A stretch of 64,000 nucleotides of DNA from Dryobates pubescens (lineage: Eukaryota > Chordata > Aves > Piciformes > Picidae), in NCBI RefSeq assembly GCF_014839835.1, contig NC_071617.1, forward strand, positions 7,270,623-7,334,622, read 5' to 3'. The notes under the pieces were generated by a model. That model was given only the letters and a program-made list of their open reading frames with translations. It had not been told where the DNA came from and ran no database searches. This document shows, piece by piece, positions 11,297 through 22,511 of the stretch. A program made the translations under genes and the position numbers. Numbering within the stretch: the stretch's first letter is position 1; each line of letters begins with the position of its first letter.

Positions 11297-12046
11297 TGAG
11301 TGCTGGGCTCTGCACATTGGCCACAACAACCCCATGCAGCTCTGCAGGCTGGGGTCAGAGTGGCTGGAGAGCAGCCAGGCAGAAAGGGACCTGAGAGTGC
11401 TGGTTGATAGTAGGGTGAACATGAGCCAGCAGTATGCCCAGGTGGCCAAGAAGGCCAATGGCATCCTGGCCTGTTTCAGGAACAGTGTGGCCAGCAGGAA
11501 CAGGGAGGTCATTCTGCCCTGTACTCAGCACTGGTGGGGCCACACCTTGAGTCCTGTGTCCAGTTCTGGGGCCCTCAGTTTAGGAAAGATGTTGACTTGC
11601 TGGAACATGACCAGAGAAGGGCAACAAAGCTGGGGAGGGGTTTGGAGCACACCCCTGTGAGGCGCGGCTGAGGGCGCTGGGGTTGCTTAGCCTGGAGAAG
11701 AGGAGGATCAGGGGAGACCTTATTGCTGTCTACAACTACCTGAAGGGAGGTTGTAGCCAGGTGGGGGTTGGTCTCTTCTCCCAGGCAACCAGCACCAGAA
11801 CAAGAGGACACAGTCTCAAGCTGTGCCAGGGGAGGTTTAGGCTGGATGTTAGGAAGAAGCTCTTCTCAGCAAGAGTGATTGGCCTTTGGAATGAGCTGCT
11901 CAGGGAGGTGGTGGAGTCACCATCACTGGAGGTGTTTAAAAAGAGACTGGATGAGGCACTTAGTGCCAGGGTTTAGTTGATTAGATGGTGTTGGGTGATA
12001 GGTTGATGACCTTGAAGGTCTTTTCCAGCCTGGTTAATTCTTTATT
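11297..12046 (+). mobile_element. CR1 3' part, about 750 bp, main group
   Basis: It runs from CTCTGCACATTGGCCACAAC through GCCAAGAAGGCCAATGGCAT to GGTTAATTCTTTATTCTG. It is a good reference copy for truncation points in this window. The frame has several breaks. Confidence 0.93.
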
Positions 12047-13441
12047 CTGTAGACGTAGTCCTCTTACTTTTCAGGGGAGGTTTTAAAATGTTCCAGTGAG
12101 GTGCTTGGCTAGTTGGCAGATGAAACAGATTTCTTTCTAATGAAAGATATTTTTAAAAAATGTTTAAAATACTGTTCCCACATAGGATTTAGCTGCAGCT
12201 AAGTAGTCTCTATTTACAGCCACTTGACAATTCTGATGGGAGAGGAGCATCACAGCAAGGCCGTTTTGTTTCCAGTTACAATACAAGAAGTGTTGCATTA
12301 GGACACTGGCCTTCCAAAATAACTCATGTTGTTTTACACAATACCATTCCTGAGGCTCTGTGGATGGTTCTTCTGTTCTCCACATGACTGCAGCCTCTGG
12401 AGAAATCAGTGTTTTCTTTTTAAAAAACCAATAGAGAAACAATGATTTCTTACTTAGATTAAACTTGGTTGGTGACCAAGGGCACACTGAAGCATTTTAT
12501 CCCTGCATTTAATTTCTTAATGCAAGAGAATTTTTTTTCAGGAGATAATGGAGCAGACTTCTCCCAAGTCCTCCAGCACCTTGTTGTGTGTTTCCCTTTT
12601 TCCTTAAAGCTTCAAGATGCTATCTTATGCCATTCCCAGCTAAGAAACGTGGATCTCTTCAGCCCCAGTCTTCCAGTGTCATGACAGCATGGCCTCTACA
12701 GGTAGAATCACCAGCTTGTTTCCTTTGAAGGCAAATGTGCCTGTGGTTTATTTTGCTTCAAGGAAATGTTGCTGGGACTTGTTGTGGTTGGAGCTGCATC
12801 TTAGCTGCTCCCTGGCTGACCAAGTGATGTGGCTACAGGCAGACCCTGCACTTGGGATGGACTTGCCTGCTCAGGACCATCCACATGCCACTGGGAGAGC
12901 AAACATTGTGGGGCTTCACATGGCTGTTAAACCTTACTAACCAGCTTCATCAATGTCTGTTCCTGCACCATCCATCAGCCCAGCATCATCTCCAGAATTG
13001 TTCTTTTAAGGAGGGCTGTAAGTGGCACACTCCTTTGCCCTCCCCCCTTATGAATTACACCCAGGGATTGCAGAGCTTAGCTGCCAATGTCTGACATGAT
13101 ATCTCATTATCCAAGCTGTCCTCCCACCTGTATTTTATCTCATTTCAGGTCTTAGTCATACAGTCAATGAATAAATAGTCTGAATGGAAGTTTGAGCAGT
13201 GGGAGGAAGGATTATGGAGGGCCCCAGGATCCTCCAATACTCAGCATCCGCGCTCTTTTGTTTTGTGCCTGCCTGTGCTCCTTGCTGAACCATTCAGCAG
13301 AACAAAAGGGAAGTGTAGAGCAAGACAGCCAAACCCAGCAGTGGGTACTGCAGCAGCAAAACACCCAGGGCAAATGTCTTCTTCCCTGGGAACAGACCAC
13401 CTTTCCACAACAAGAGATTTGGATCTGTCACCAGAACTTTG
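12047..13441. other. No recognised feature
   Basis: Single-copy-looking sequence; nothing recognised on either strand. Confidence 0.4.
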
Positions 13442-13668
13442 AATCACAGAATCACAGAATCACCAAGGTTGGAAGAGACCTCAAAGATCATTGAGTCCAA
13501 CCTGTCACCACAGACCTCATGACTAAACCATGGCACCAAGTGCCACATCCAATCCCCTCTTGAACACCTCCAGTGATGGTGACTCCACCACCTCCCTGGG
13601 CAGCACATTCCAATGGCTTACTCTCTGTGAAGAACTTTCTCCTCACCTCAAGCCTAAACTTCAAATCT
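13442..13668 (-). mobile_element. CR1 3' end (minus)
   Basis: It starts with AATCACAGAATCACAGAATC and AAGGTTGGAAGAGACCTC and is truncated after about 225 bases. It belongs to the subfamily with an 8-base-type terminal repeat. Confidence 0.9.
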
Positions 13669-13863
13669 TTTCCTGAAGACACCTTTATGTTTGTAGTCTT
13701 TAAAAATTCATAGCAGGCATCAGTGCCCTAATGGTCAACCTTATGAATCCACATAGGTTAAAGAAATTAACATCTTTCAAAATTCAGTTAAAAGCATGGA
13801 AGAGGGAGTGTTGGTAACACAGCATCTTGTAAAGATGCATGTCCAAAGAAGGGTATCTCAAAA

Positions 13864-14463
13864 CAGGGAGCAGGGAGGTCATTGTGCCCTGTACTCAGCA
13901 CTGGTTAGGCCACACCTTGAGTCCTGTGTCCAGTTCTGGGCCCCTCAATTTAGGAAAGATGATGACGTGCTGGAACATGTCCAGAGAAGGGTAGCAAAGC
14001 TGGGGAGGGGTTTGGAGCACAAGCCCTATGAGGAAAGGCTGAGGGAGCTGGGGTTGCTTAGCCTGGAGAAGAGGAGGCTCAGGGGTGACCTTATTGCTGT
14101 CTACAACTACCTGAAAGGAGGTTGTAGCCAGGTGGGGGTTGGTCTCTTCTCCCAGGCAACCAGCACCAGAAAAAGAGGACTCAGTCTCAAGTCGTGCCAT
14201 GGGAGGTTTAGGTTGAATGTTAGGAAGAAGTTCTTCATAGAAAGAGAGATTGGCCATTGGAATGTGCTGCCCAGGGAGGTGGTGGAGTCAACATCCCTGG
14301 AGGTGTTTAGGAAGAAACTGAATGGGGTTCTTGGTGCCATGGTTTAATTGATTAGATAGTGTTGGATGATAGGTTGGACTCAATGATCTCAAAGGTCTTT
14401 TCCAACCTATTCTATTCTATTCTATTCTATTCTATTCTATTCTATTCTATTCTATTCTATTCT
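13864..14463 (+). mobile_element. CR1 3' end with an open ORF2 C-terminus and TATTC tail
   Basis: The ORF2 frame is open from 13796 (shared with upstream flank) to a stop at 14347, ending [10 protein letters not shown], so this copy is relatively young. About 11 TATTC units close it (14409-14463). Confidence 0.93.
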
Positions 14464-14466
14464 CTC

Positions 14467-14873
14467 TGTTTTGGGAAGAGCACTGTTACCTTTATGGTTT
14501 GTGGGGGAGAGGCTTTTTCCTGGCCTTGGCTGGCAGGAAATTTCCTGCTATGCCACAGGGCCTGTTGAAGCCTGCAGAAGGTCTGGGACTAGTTGGGGGT
14601 GGAGGGGGCAGTTTGGCTGCTCTTGGGCCTGATGAGGCTGAGTGGGCTGAAGGTTTCTGGAAGGTTTTGCCCTGGTAATTCTCAGGTGAAGAGCTGAGCC
14701 TAATTTGTGAATGTATTTCTTTCACCTGAATGCCTTTGGTATATATTTGTAAATAGGATTTTCTTTTAAGCTTCCAATCCAGTGTGGGGAATTTTTATTT
14801 CCCCCCTTGGGAAGGGGTAAAATACCTTTTCTGTCCTTTTGCCCTGGGCAGCTGGTGGCTCAAAACTAGGACA
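14467..14873. mobile_element. LTR-like fossil, related to the elements at 37770 and 43633
   Basis: It shares a downstream-half layout with those two: a TTTAA-type box, CTTCCAATCC, and an ending TCAAAACTAGGACA. It is diverged and probably partial. A CR1 tail abuts its left side. Confidence 0.35.
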
Positions 14874-15384
14874 TTTACCATCCCAGAGAATTTTATGAGA
14901 CAAAATCTACTATGAGTCCTACTTTGTATCAGATTGCAGCTCAGCAGCACCTTATGAGCTTATGTACAGGGTTGGGGTTTTTTTTATTGAAAGTAGATAA
15001 AAATGAGTAATCATCTCAGAATGATAATTATACCACTGCTTGTGGGAGGAAGCATGGTTTGAAGAGCGTCACTAATTGTTGTTTCTCATTTGCATGTGCC
15101 AAGATCTACACCAGAAAAGCTTTCCTCTGAGGTGTGATCCTGTATGGATTTCTTTAAAAATAGCTTTGCAAGCCTGACAACTTGTGGTCTTTTGTTGACT
15201 CCAGATCAAATGGATTCAGGCCCAGGTTTCCAGTGCTTAGGCAAAGGGGTAGATTTTCAAACGAGTCGGTTGTACCACAGCAAAACTCATCCTGGAGATT
15301 CTTAAAGGAGTTTAAAATGAGTGTACATCAATTTGGCTTAAGAATGTGCCTTAGCAGGTGAAAATAAATCCAATAAACCCAGCC
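14874..15384. other. No recognised feature
   Basis: AT-rich sequence; nothing recognised. Confidence 0.35.
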
Positions 15385-15800
15385 TAGAATAGAATAGAAT
15401 AGAATAGAATAGAATAGAATAGAATAGAATAGAATAGAATAGAATAGAATAGACGAGGTTGGAAGAGACCGTCAAGATCATCGTGTCCAACCTATCATCC
15501 ACCACCACCTAATCAACTAAACCATGGCACCAAGCACCCCATCAAGTCTCCTCCTGAACACTTCCAGTGATGGTGACTCCACCACCTCCCTGGGCAGCCC
15601 ATTCCAATGGGCAATCACTCTCTCTGTGTAGAACTTCCTCCTAACCTCCAGCCTAAACCTCCCCTGGCACAGCTTGAGACTGTGTCCTCTTGTTCTGGTG
15701 CTGGTTGCTTGGGAGAAGAGACCAACCTCTGCCTGTCTACAACCTCCCTTAAGGTAGTTGTAGAGAGTAATAAGGTCACACCTGAGTCTCCTCTTCTCCA
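15385..15800 (-). mobile_element. CR1 (minus) with 13-14 AGAAT tail units
   Basis: The tail is at 15385-15453, then GAGGTTGGAAGAGACC to CTCCTCTTCTCCAGG. It abuts another same-strand CR1, so one may have inserted into the other. Confidence 0.93.
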
Positions 15801-15810
15801 GGAGACTCAG

Positions 15811-15947
15811 GAGTAGAGTAAAGTAGAGTAGAGTAGAGTAGAATAGAATAGACCAGGTTGGAAGAGACCTTCAAGATCATCGCGTCCAACCCATCATCCA
15901 ACACCATCTAATCAACTAAACCATGCAACCAAGCACCCCATCAAGTG
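15811..15947 (-). mobile_element. CR1 (minus), short, with mixed AGAGT/AGAAT tail
   Basis: Its tail begins with AGAGT-type units and ends with two AGAAT units next to CCAGGTTGGAAGAGACC. Only about 100 bases of body remain. Confidence 0.88.
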
Positions 15948-16536
15948 TTGACTAACAGTGTACAGTTTCTAACAGCTGGATTTTTCAGGTGAGGGTATAA
16001 TTGTTTTCAAATATCTTGAGTGTTGCCAACGTGACAGAAGCATTTATGAAGTGTCTGGGAAGAGTCTGTAGCAAGCTGCATCGCTGTATAAATTCTATTA
16101 GAGAAAAGTGCCCCTAGGAATTTCAGCATGAAAATATGAGTTCCTCCTATTTTGATTGTATTAAGGCTAGGAGATGTGGCATGCTGAGGAAGATGGGTCT
16201 TAGTCCTGTCCTCACCCTGAGCCAAAGCCACTCTTGCCCCTTTCAGAAAGAAGATATTGATAGGACTGTGGCTTTTTGGCAGGCAGCAACTCACCTCTCC
16301 CATCAGTTTTCCCCCGGGCTTCCAAATGGAAAGGAAATCCTCCAGGCTGGCAGTGTCCACTGGGAAAGTAGGTTAAGCCACCCTGACAAGTTGAAGGAGA
16401 TTCACTTTCCAATGCTGAGAGTTGGAACATCACAGTCATGCTGGTGGTCTTTAGCAAAGGAGTTGGAGAGCAACGGAACAGCAGATCCAGAGGCAGAAAC
16501 AGGAGTGCTCTAACACCACTTTGCAGCTTGCTCTTT
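15948..16536. other. No recognised feature
   Basis: Nothing recognised. Confidence 0.35.
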
Positions 16537-16629
16537 TAGAGAGGAGAGGCTGAGGGAGCTGGGGTCGCTTAGCCTGGAGAAGAGGAGGCTCAGAGGAGAC
16601 CTTATTGCTGTCTACAACTACCTGAAGGG
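16537..16629 (+). mobile_element. CR1 internal scrap
   Basis: Ninety-three bases match the ORF2 stretch GAGGCTGAGGGAGCTGGG to CAACTACCTGAAGGG; both ends are cut and there is no 3' end. Confidence 0.8.
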
Positions 16630-17357
16630 TATTTGTACCTTCTTCTCTCCAGCCCTAACCCTCTCTTTCTGTATCCCAGTCTCATCCCAGATGGACAACC
16701 CTGTCCAAATAACCCCCTCCCCATCAGACCCAGTTTTGCAACATCCATACCCAAATCAGGTATATGTGATATGGCTATGTAGTCAAGCTGAGCTTTACAT
16801 GCAATTATTGCTGTAGTGACCCAAGTGCTATAGGCCTTGCAAGGCTGTGCTCCCAAGAAGTCCCCCAGTGCTTCCTTTCTACTTATGTGTGAATTTTTAC
16901 CACTTCTCACATAACTCCATCTCAGCCACCTGCCAACCCCAGCACCATCTGTGACATTTGTCAAGTGCCTGGGCTGGTCTCCATCACATCCAGTGATTTC
17001 TCTTGTGCCCAGCAGTGTCCCCCATGCTGTTCCCTCAGCCCATCCTCTGGTCAGGACTAAGCAGGGGGTCTCCTTGCAGCCCTAGCAATCTTCATTACAG
17101 AGACATGCTGGAGACTGGGCTGCAGGCCATTATGCCCTTCATTACAACACACTGTGCTCTGGTTATTTATGGCAAGGTGAACACATGTATGAGTGTTAGT
17201 CAGATGCCCACAGACATAAATACACAAACAGCTATTGCCTCCACATGCTTTGCTTCATGCTGAGCTTTCCATCACACTGCTCGGTTCACCGTTCTGCATG
17301 AGGAAAATCTAACTTGAAGGTCAAATTCATAGCTCAGTTTATACAAACTTCATCATC
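16630..17357. other. No recognised feature
   Basis: Nothing recognised. Confidence 0.35.
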
Positions 17358-17935
17358 TCAGTTTAGGTAAGATGTTGACTTGCTGGAATGTGTCCAGAGA
17401 AGGGCAACAAAGCTGAGGAAGGGTTTGGAGCACAAGCCCTATGAGGAGAGGCTGAGGGAGCTGGGGTTGCTTAGCCTGGAGAAGAGGAGGCTCAGAGGAG
17501 ACCTTATTGCTGTCTACAACTACCTGAAGGGAGGCTGTAGCCAGGTGGGGGTTGGTCTCTTTTCCCAGGCAACCAGCACCAGAACAAGAGGACACAGTCT
17601 CAAGCAGCACCAGGGGAGGTTTAGGCTGGATGTTAGGAAGAACTGGCCCAGAACTGGACACAGGACTCAAGGTGTGGCCTAACCAGTGCTGAGTAGAGGG
17701 CAGAACGACCTCCCTGCTCCTGCTGGCCACACTGTTCCTGATCCAGGCCAGGATGCCATTGGTCTTCTTGGCCACCTGGTCACACTGCTGGCTTGTGTTC
17801 AGCCTACCGTCGACCAGCACCCCCAGGTCCCTCTCTGCCTGAGTGCTCTCCAGCCACTCTGACCCCAGCCTGTAGCACTGCATGGGGTTGTTGTGGCCAC
17901 TGTGCAGAACCTGGCACTTAGCTGTGTTAAATCTG
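17358..17935. mobile_element. CR1 carrying an internal inversion; 3' end missing
   Basis: The right part (17643-17935, minus) runs from the upstream end of the reference to TTCTGGGCC. The left part (17358-17642, plus) begins CTCAGTTTAGG, which is exactly the next stretch of the element. One inversion of about 285 bases explains both halves. Confidence 0.85.
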
Positions 17936-17939
17936 ATGC

Positions 17940-18336
17940 TGTTACCAACATAAGCTAGCTGTGTACACTAACTGACTCTCCTTTCCCTCCCTTTGCTCTA
18001 GCAGATACCAGCTCTGGCTTCTGCTGGCTTTGCTGACCTTGGCTGCATTGCTTTGCTGTGGCTGAGCAATAGGAAATAACTCTCTGCTCTTCTCTCTCCT
18101 TTATCAAGTACAGGAGGGAAGGGAGCAAGGAGGGGGAAGCTATTAGTAGCCCCCTGGATAAACCAGGGGGCTTCTTGTGTTGTTCATAAATTGTACTATA
18201 TGTAAATATTGTTCATTTTGTACATACTCATTGCATTTCATTTCAGAGTGTAGTTTTGCTTGTAAATACAGCTTCATTTGCTTCCACTGAGCTAGTCTGG
18301 CAGTTTTATGTTGGGGGGGATTTTCAACCCACCACA
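17940..18336. mobile_element. LTR fossil, family A copy 2
   Basis: It runs from TG (TGTTACCAACATAAGC) to CA (CAACCCACCACA). It is the least interrupted of the three family A copies and was used to define insertions in the others. It is a solo LTR by appearance, about 400 bp, with no internal region. Confidence 0.6.
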
Positions 18337-19106
18337 TTATAAAATAGTGAAAGGCTCAGTGACCAAGATGTGTGCAGGGGGGAGGGGTGTGTGTGTGAGT
18401 CTGATCACCAGAAATTCAGTGTGTTATGCTACACAGTGGTCCTCTGCTGAGAAAGGGAAGATATTATCTGATAGGAGCAGACAGGAACATTACCATCTCA
18501 CGGCTTAAATCTGTCCAGCTGCTTTTAAGGAACAATTAATCATCCTCTTTCCTCTTTCCTCCTCCCAGACAGCACTCAATGCCATTACCAATAATCAGCT
18601 AATATGAAACGTGATAGATTCCCATTTGGAGGAACCCGGATGAGTTTTTCCACCCAAATCAATAAGATTAGTCTCTGTGTGTGTAAAACTCACTCTGTGA
18701 AATGAATGACAGACTGAAGGGATACAGCTGCAAAACATAAACATGGTGGTGCTCTTAGTGGGAGTACTTTAAACAAGATAAATATGTTATTAATGTCCAT
18801 TCCAAGAATTCACTTATAAAACCACAGGCTGTTACTATGGTGCTACTAGTGCTATACATAGCAATAGTACATAAAGGGAGCTAGTTACTATTGACTAGAG
18901 ATAGTAAAATACTCCTTGTAACCAAGGAGTTACTCCTCCTTTACTGGATCCTTAGTCTCTCTACACGAGTTTGTCATAAATGACCTAACACTCACTACAA
19001 ATTTCCCAATACTGTGTTTTCATAAGACTAAGCCTCAGAGTCCCTGTGCTCATTCCCCAGTGCCCACTGTCCTAGTGATGCCAGCCCTACCTTTCATCCC
19101 TCCTCA
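18337..19106. other. No recognised feature
   Basis: Nothing recognised apart from a short GT-rich run near 18385. Confidence 0.35.
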
Positions 19107-19388
19107 GCTGAGAAGCAAATCATTGAGGTGCCCTGGCCAGACAAGAAAACAAGCACAAACTTAAGCTGTAGAGGAAACCTTTAGCCTGACAACTCCAGAA
19201 GCTGAGAAGCAAATCATTGAGGTGCTCTGGCCAGACAAGAAAACAAGCACAGACTTAAGCTGTAGAGGCAACCTTTAGCCTGACATCTCCAGAGGCTGAG
19301 AAGCAAATCATTGAGGTGCCCTGGCCAGAGAAGAAAACAGGCACAGACTTAAGCTGTAGAGGAAACCTTTAGCCTGACATCTCCAGAC
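19107..19388. repeat. Tandem repeat, 3 x 94 bp
   Basis: Units start at 19107, 19201 and 19295 with GCTGAGAAGCAAATCATTGA and differ at only a few sites, so the array is fairly recent. It is not coding and not CR1. Confidence 0.95.
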
Positions 19389-21376
19389 TTCACCATTTAA
19401 ATATACTTCTTTAATAATGTTGCTCTACTATATGTATGTGGTATTTATGTTGTCTGAATTGCTGAAGGCTCCTTTCCTACAAGGATCATGGGAATTAAAA
19501 GCACAATACTCCTCAGTCATGGGTTTTGACATGAAGCAATGGCTTTGCCTGGTCTGAAGTACCTGCAGGCTGGTGTTGTACAGAGAAGATGCTCTGTTTA
19601 TATTTTTATATATATTTGTTTATATTTTTCCTTGTATTCAGTTATTGCAATGGTTTTCCAAGGAGAATGCTGGCCTTGCTGAGCAGTGACCAGACTTGTC
19701 AACCAAACTCCCCTGTGTGATCAGCAGCATCCTTTGTCCTAATGGAGACCTAGTGCATGATAAATAGTGACAGGTTTTGTTTAAAGATAAGGGAAAGAAA
19801 TTATTTGTATTTTCAGAGTGCCTATGTGGTGTAGAGAGTAGGTAAAGCTCAGAAAGTATCTTTCTAGGGCTACATTGCTGTGAAAGGCCACCTGGGGAGA
19901 GAATCACAGCAATTCAGACCCCACTGGATTAAAGATGCATATAGGCAGTGCTCAGCAGAGAATATAGCAGGGACCACCCAGGATAGGGAGAAATGGTGAG
20001 GCCATGAAACTTCCAGGGAGCTCCCAGAGAACTGAAGAACAAGCAGGGGGGAAAAAACATGTTGTTTACATCTAGAAGCAGCAGGAGCTCTCTTGTTTGT
20101 GAACCACATCAATAGGTAGCTATGGAGGGCATGTGAATCCCATAGTGTCTGCCAGTACCTTTCAGTGTGCTTGTGGACTGGGAGCACAGGCTAAGCAGTG
20201 ATGGTGAGGAAAGCATATGGACTGCAGTTGCTTGTGGTCCAGGGTCCAGGAGTGCAGAGAGGTTGAAAAAGCCTCTTTGCTTTATCCTTTGTTCAAAGTG
20301 TCAGACATAATCAGGGTGCAAACTAATATGAAGAAGGTTTGAGCCAAAGTTTCGGCTTTAAGCCTAAACAATCAAATCAGCATTTCCAGTGCAGTAACAG
20401 TCTGAAGAGTGATGGATGAATTTGCATCTGGCTTGTCAAGTCTACTCTTAATAATCAGGCCTGATATTTTCTCCAAGGCTACTGATACTTTAAAGCAGTT
20501 TCTGAAGAGCAGAGTGTGGTCTGAGGGGGAGAGGAAGGAGGGTTTCTGCAGCCCCATGGGGTGAATTCCAAGCTCACGTTTTGCAAACCCAGAGGTTACA
20601 GTGATACAGACCTGCTTTCCTGGGGCCTCTCTGCAAGGAACAGGTTTTTTTCTGAAGTTTCTATTTTTGATTCAGCTCATTCAGAAGATGGCACTCCAAT
20701 TTCTGAATGAGAGCATATGTACACAGAGTGTAGAACTGCAACTTCCAGCAGCTGACTGGCTTTAAGTTCATCATTCCTCATTCAAATTCTTATTTCCTCA
20801 TTAGCCTGCAAGTGCAACCTCTCTCTCAGAGCCCAATCGAAGTCCCTCTGGTGCCAGTGAGAATGGGTTTTACCTCTCAAATTTAGCCATCTAAAAATCA
20901 GACATGTATTCTAAATGCAACTGTGGAGGAGCCACTTGTAACCAAATTAGAGAAAGATCAGCATTTACAGGATGTAATTCACACCATCTGCCTTCAAGAC
21001 TTGTCTTGAGAGGGGACAAGTGTATTTCTGACAGTCTCTATCCCAGTCCCTTGCCTGTAGAGGCAACCAGTAGAACTAGCCTAGAGGACTCCTTATTCTT
21101 CAATAAGTGAAGCCAGGGGAAGAAATCTTTCTGGTTATTTTAATGGAAAAGGGTTCAAGCTTTCTGCTTTCTACATCCTTTATGCCAAGATAAATTACAC
21201 GTTAGAAAGCAAGGCCCCAGAGGATATCCCAAGCTGCATGTCACAGACTGCCAGCTCTGGCTTTGGTCAGCATTTAGAATGTTGGAAAAGGGGAAATTAA
21301 CTCCTGAAAGAACATTAAACCTCTTTTTTTTAGTTATTGTTGCTAACTTGCATCATAATGGACTGGCTAACAGCTG
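19389..21376. other. No recognised feature, upstream of HTR1E
   Basis: About 2 kb with an AT-rich run at 19597-19626. It could hold HTR1E regulatory sequence, but nothing here is diagnostic. Confidence 0.35.
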
Positions 21377-21516
21377 GAGTGCTTGGCGCCATGGTTTAGT
21401 TGACTAGATAGTGTGGGTGATAGGTTGGACTCGATGATCTCAAAGGTCTTTTCCAAGCTGGTTAATTCCACTCTATTCCATTCCATTCCATTCCATTCCA
21501 TTCCATTCCATTCCAA
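21377..21516 (+). mobile_element. CR1 3' terminus with ATTCC tail
   Basis: Starts GGAGTGCTTGGCGCCATGG, ends TTCCAAGCTGGTTAATTCC, then about nine ATTCC units. It is the nearest CR1 upstream of HTR1E, about 0.8 kb from the proposed splice site. Confidence 0.92.
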
Positions 21517-22308
21517 CAGGGAGCACAATGTGATAGAAATCTCAAAGCAAAGGCAAACACTTTCTGTCTGTCTCCTCTAAAGACACACACAGTGGGGTAT
21601 TTGGAATGTCAGGAATAATTAAAGCTATATATAAGCTCCTAGCAATGCTGATGTGCTGTGTAAAACCAAGCCTTTGCCATAAAGCCTTAAACATTGTTTG
21701 AAAGCTGCATCTTAAAGGTAACCTGAGTAATGTTTAAGTACTTTTCCCAAGATATTAATAAAGACATGGATGCTTAAAAAGCAGAATAGAAAGCTGTGAA
21801 GCACTGCCATGCCTTTGCTGAGATAGGCTGCTCTGTTACTTTTTTTTCCAGAGGATCACCTGTGGAAAAAGCACATACAGAGCAGTCTATCCCTCTTATG
21901 TAGCAATTAAAATGCAAAGGCAAATTTCCTCAGCTCTTCATCTGCTGGAGCTCATTTAACAAGCTGGAAAAGAACCTAGTATCAATAGTTCAGAGATCAT
22001 CAAAATGTTCGTTGGAAGGTACCTGTGGCAGTCCCTTAGTCCAGCCTTCCACTTTCAGTGAGATCTCTAAAACCAAAGGAGACATAACCATTTAACATCA
22101 GCAGGAAATCTGGCCCAAAGTGCCCTTTGGAGAAGAAAAAGCAGTGAACTATGAATGCAGAGAAGAAGGGGGAGAAAAGGCAGGAGAGAAGAAGAGAAGG
22201 AAAACCAGATCAAAGTTTTTATTTGAGGTGGTAATATTAGAAGCATTGGACTTCTTGCCAAAACCTAGGGCTTTTCTAGATTCACTAACAGATGTGTTTT
22301 TATCTTCT
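21517..22308. other. Immediate upstream flank of the HTR1E coding exon
   Basis: No CR1 clear enough to call, although 22005-22070 faintly resembles an old CR1 terminus. A purine-only-like tract lies near 22160-22206. Confidence 0.35.
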
Positions 22309-22310
22309 AG
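22309..22310 (+). promoter_or_regulatory. HTR1E: Probable 3' splice site before the HTR1E coding exon
   Basis: A pyrimidine-rich run (TGTGTTTTTATCTTCTAG) ends in AG here, about 200 bases before the start codon. Mammalian HTR1E has a non-coding 5' exon spliced to the coding exon, so a leader acceptor is expected. This is inferred from the motif and position only; no donor or first exon was identified in the window. Confidence 0.5.
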
Positions 22311-22317
22311 GAAGACA

Positions 22318-22374
22318 ATGAATAGGAGGAAGCCTGGAAGCTTTTTTGCTACTATGCCGAATATGGGACTATAA
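22318..22374 (+). other. Upstream ORF in the HTR1E leader (18 codons plus stop)
   Basis: The first ATG after the proposed splice site opens an 18-codon frame (MNRRKPGSFFATMPNMGL) ending in TAA. A second, 4-codon uORF lies at 22417-22431. Both end before the HTR1E ATG and could lower its translation, provided this sequence is in the mature leader. Any conserved role is unproven. Confidence 0.4.
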
Positions 22375-22511
22375 AATACAAAAATTCCACCTGGGGCATC
22401 TCTATCCCTCTTTGAAATGGGTGACTTTTGAACTGGGAACTCTTTCTTACCTGAAGCAGCTTCTTTTTTTTGCCTCCCCCCCACCCCGCACTGTGCATCC
22501 TGGAGGGGAAA

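Noticed and set aside
17358-17935. Twin-priming (5' inversion) product
   Set aside because: In twin priming the inverted 5' part lies upstream of an intact 3' end; here the 3' end is missing and the order is reversed.
22470-22511. Possible 14-codon N-terminal extension of HTR1E
   Set aside because: It would begin at a TTG within a pyrimidine run; the ATG at 22512 gives the family N-terminus with glycosylation sites.
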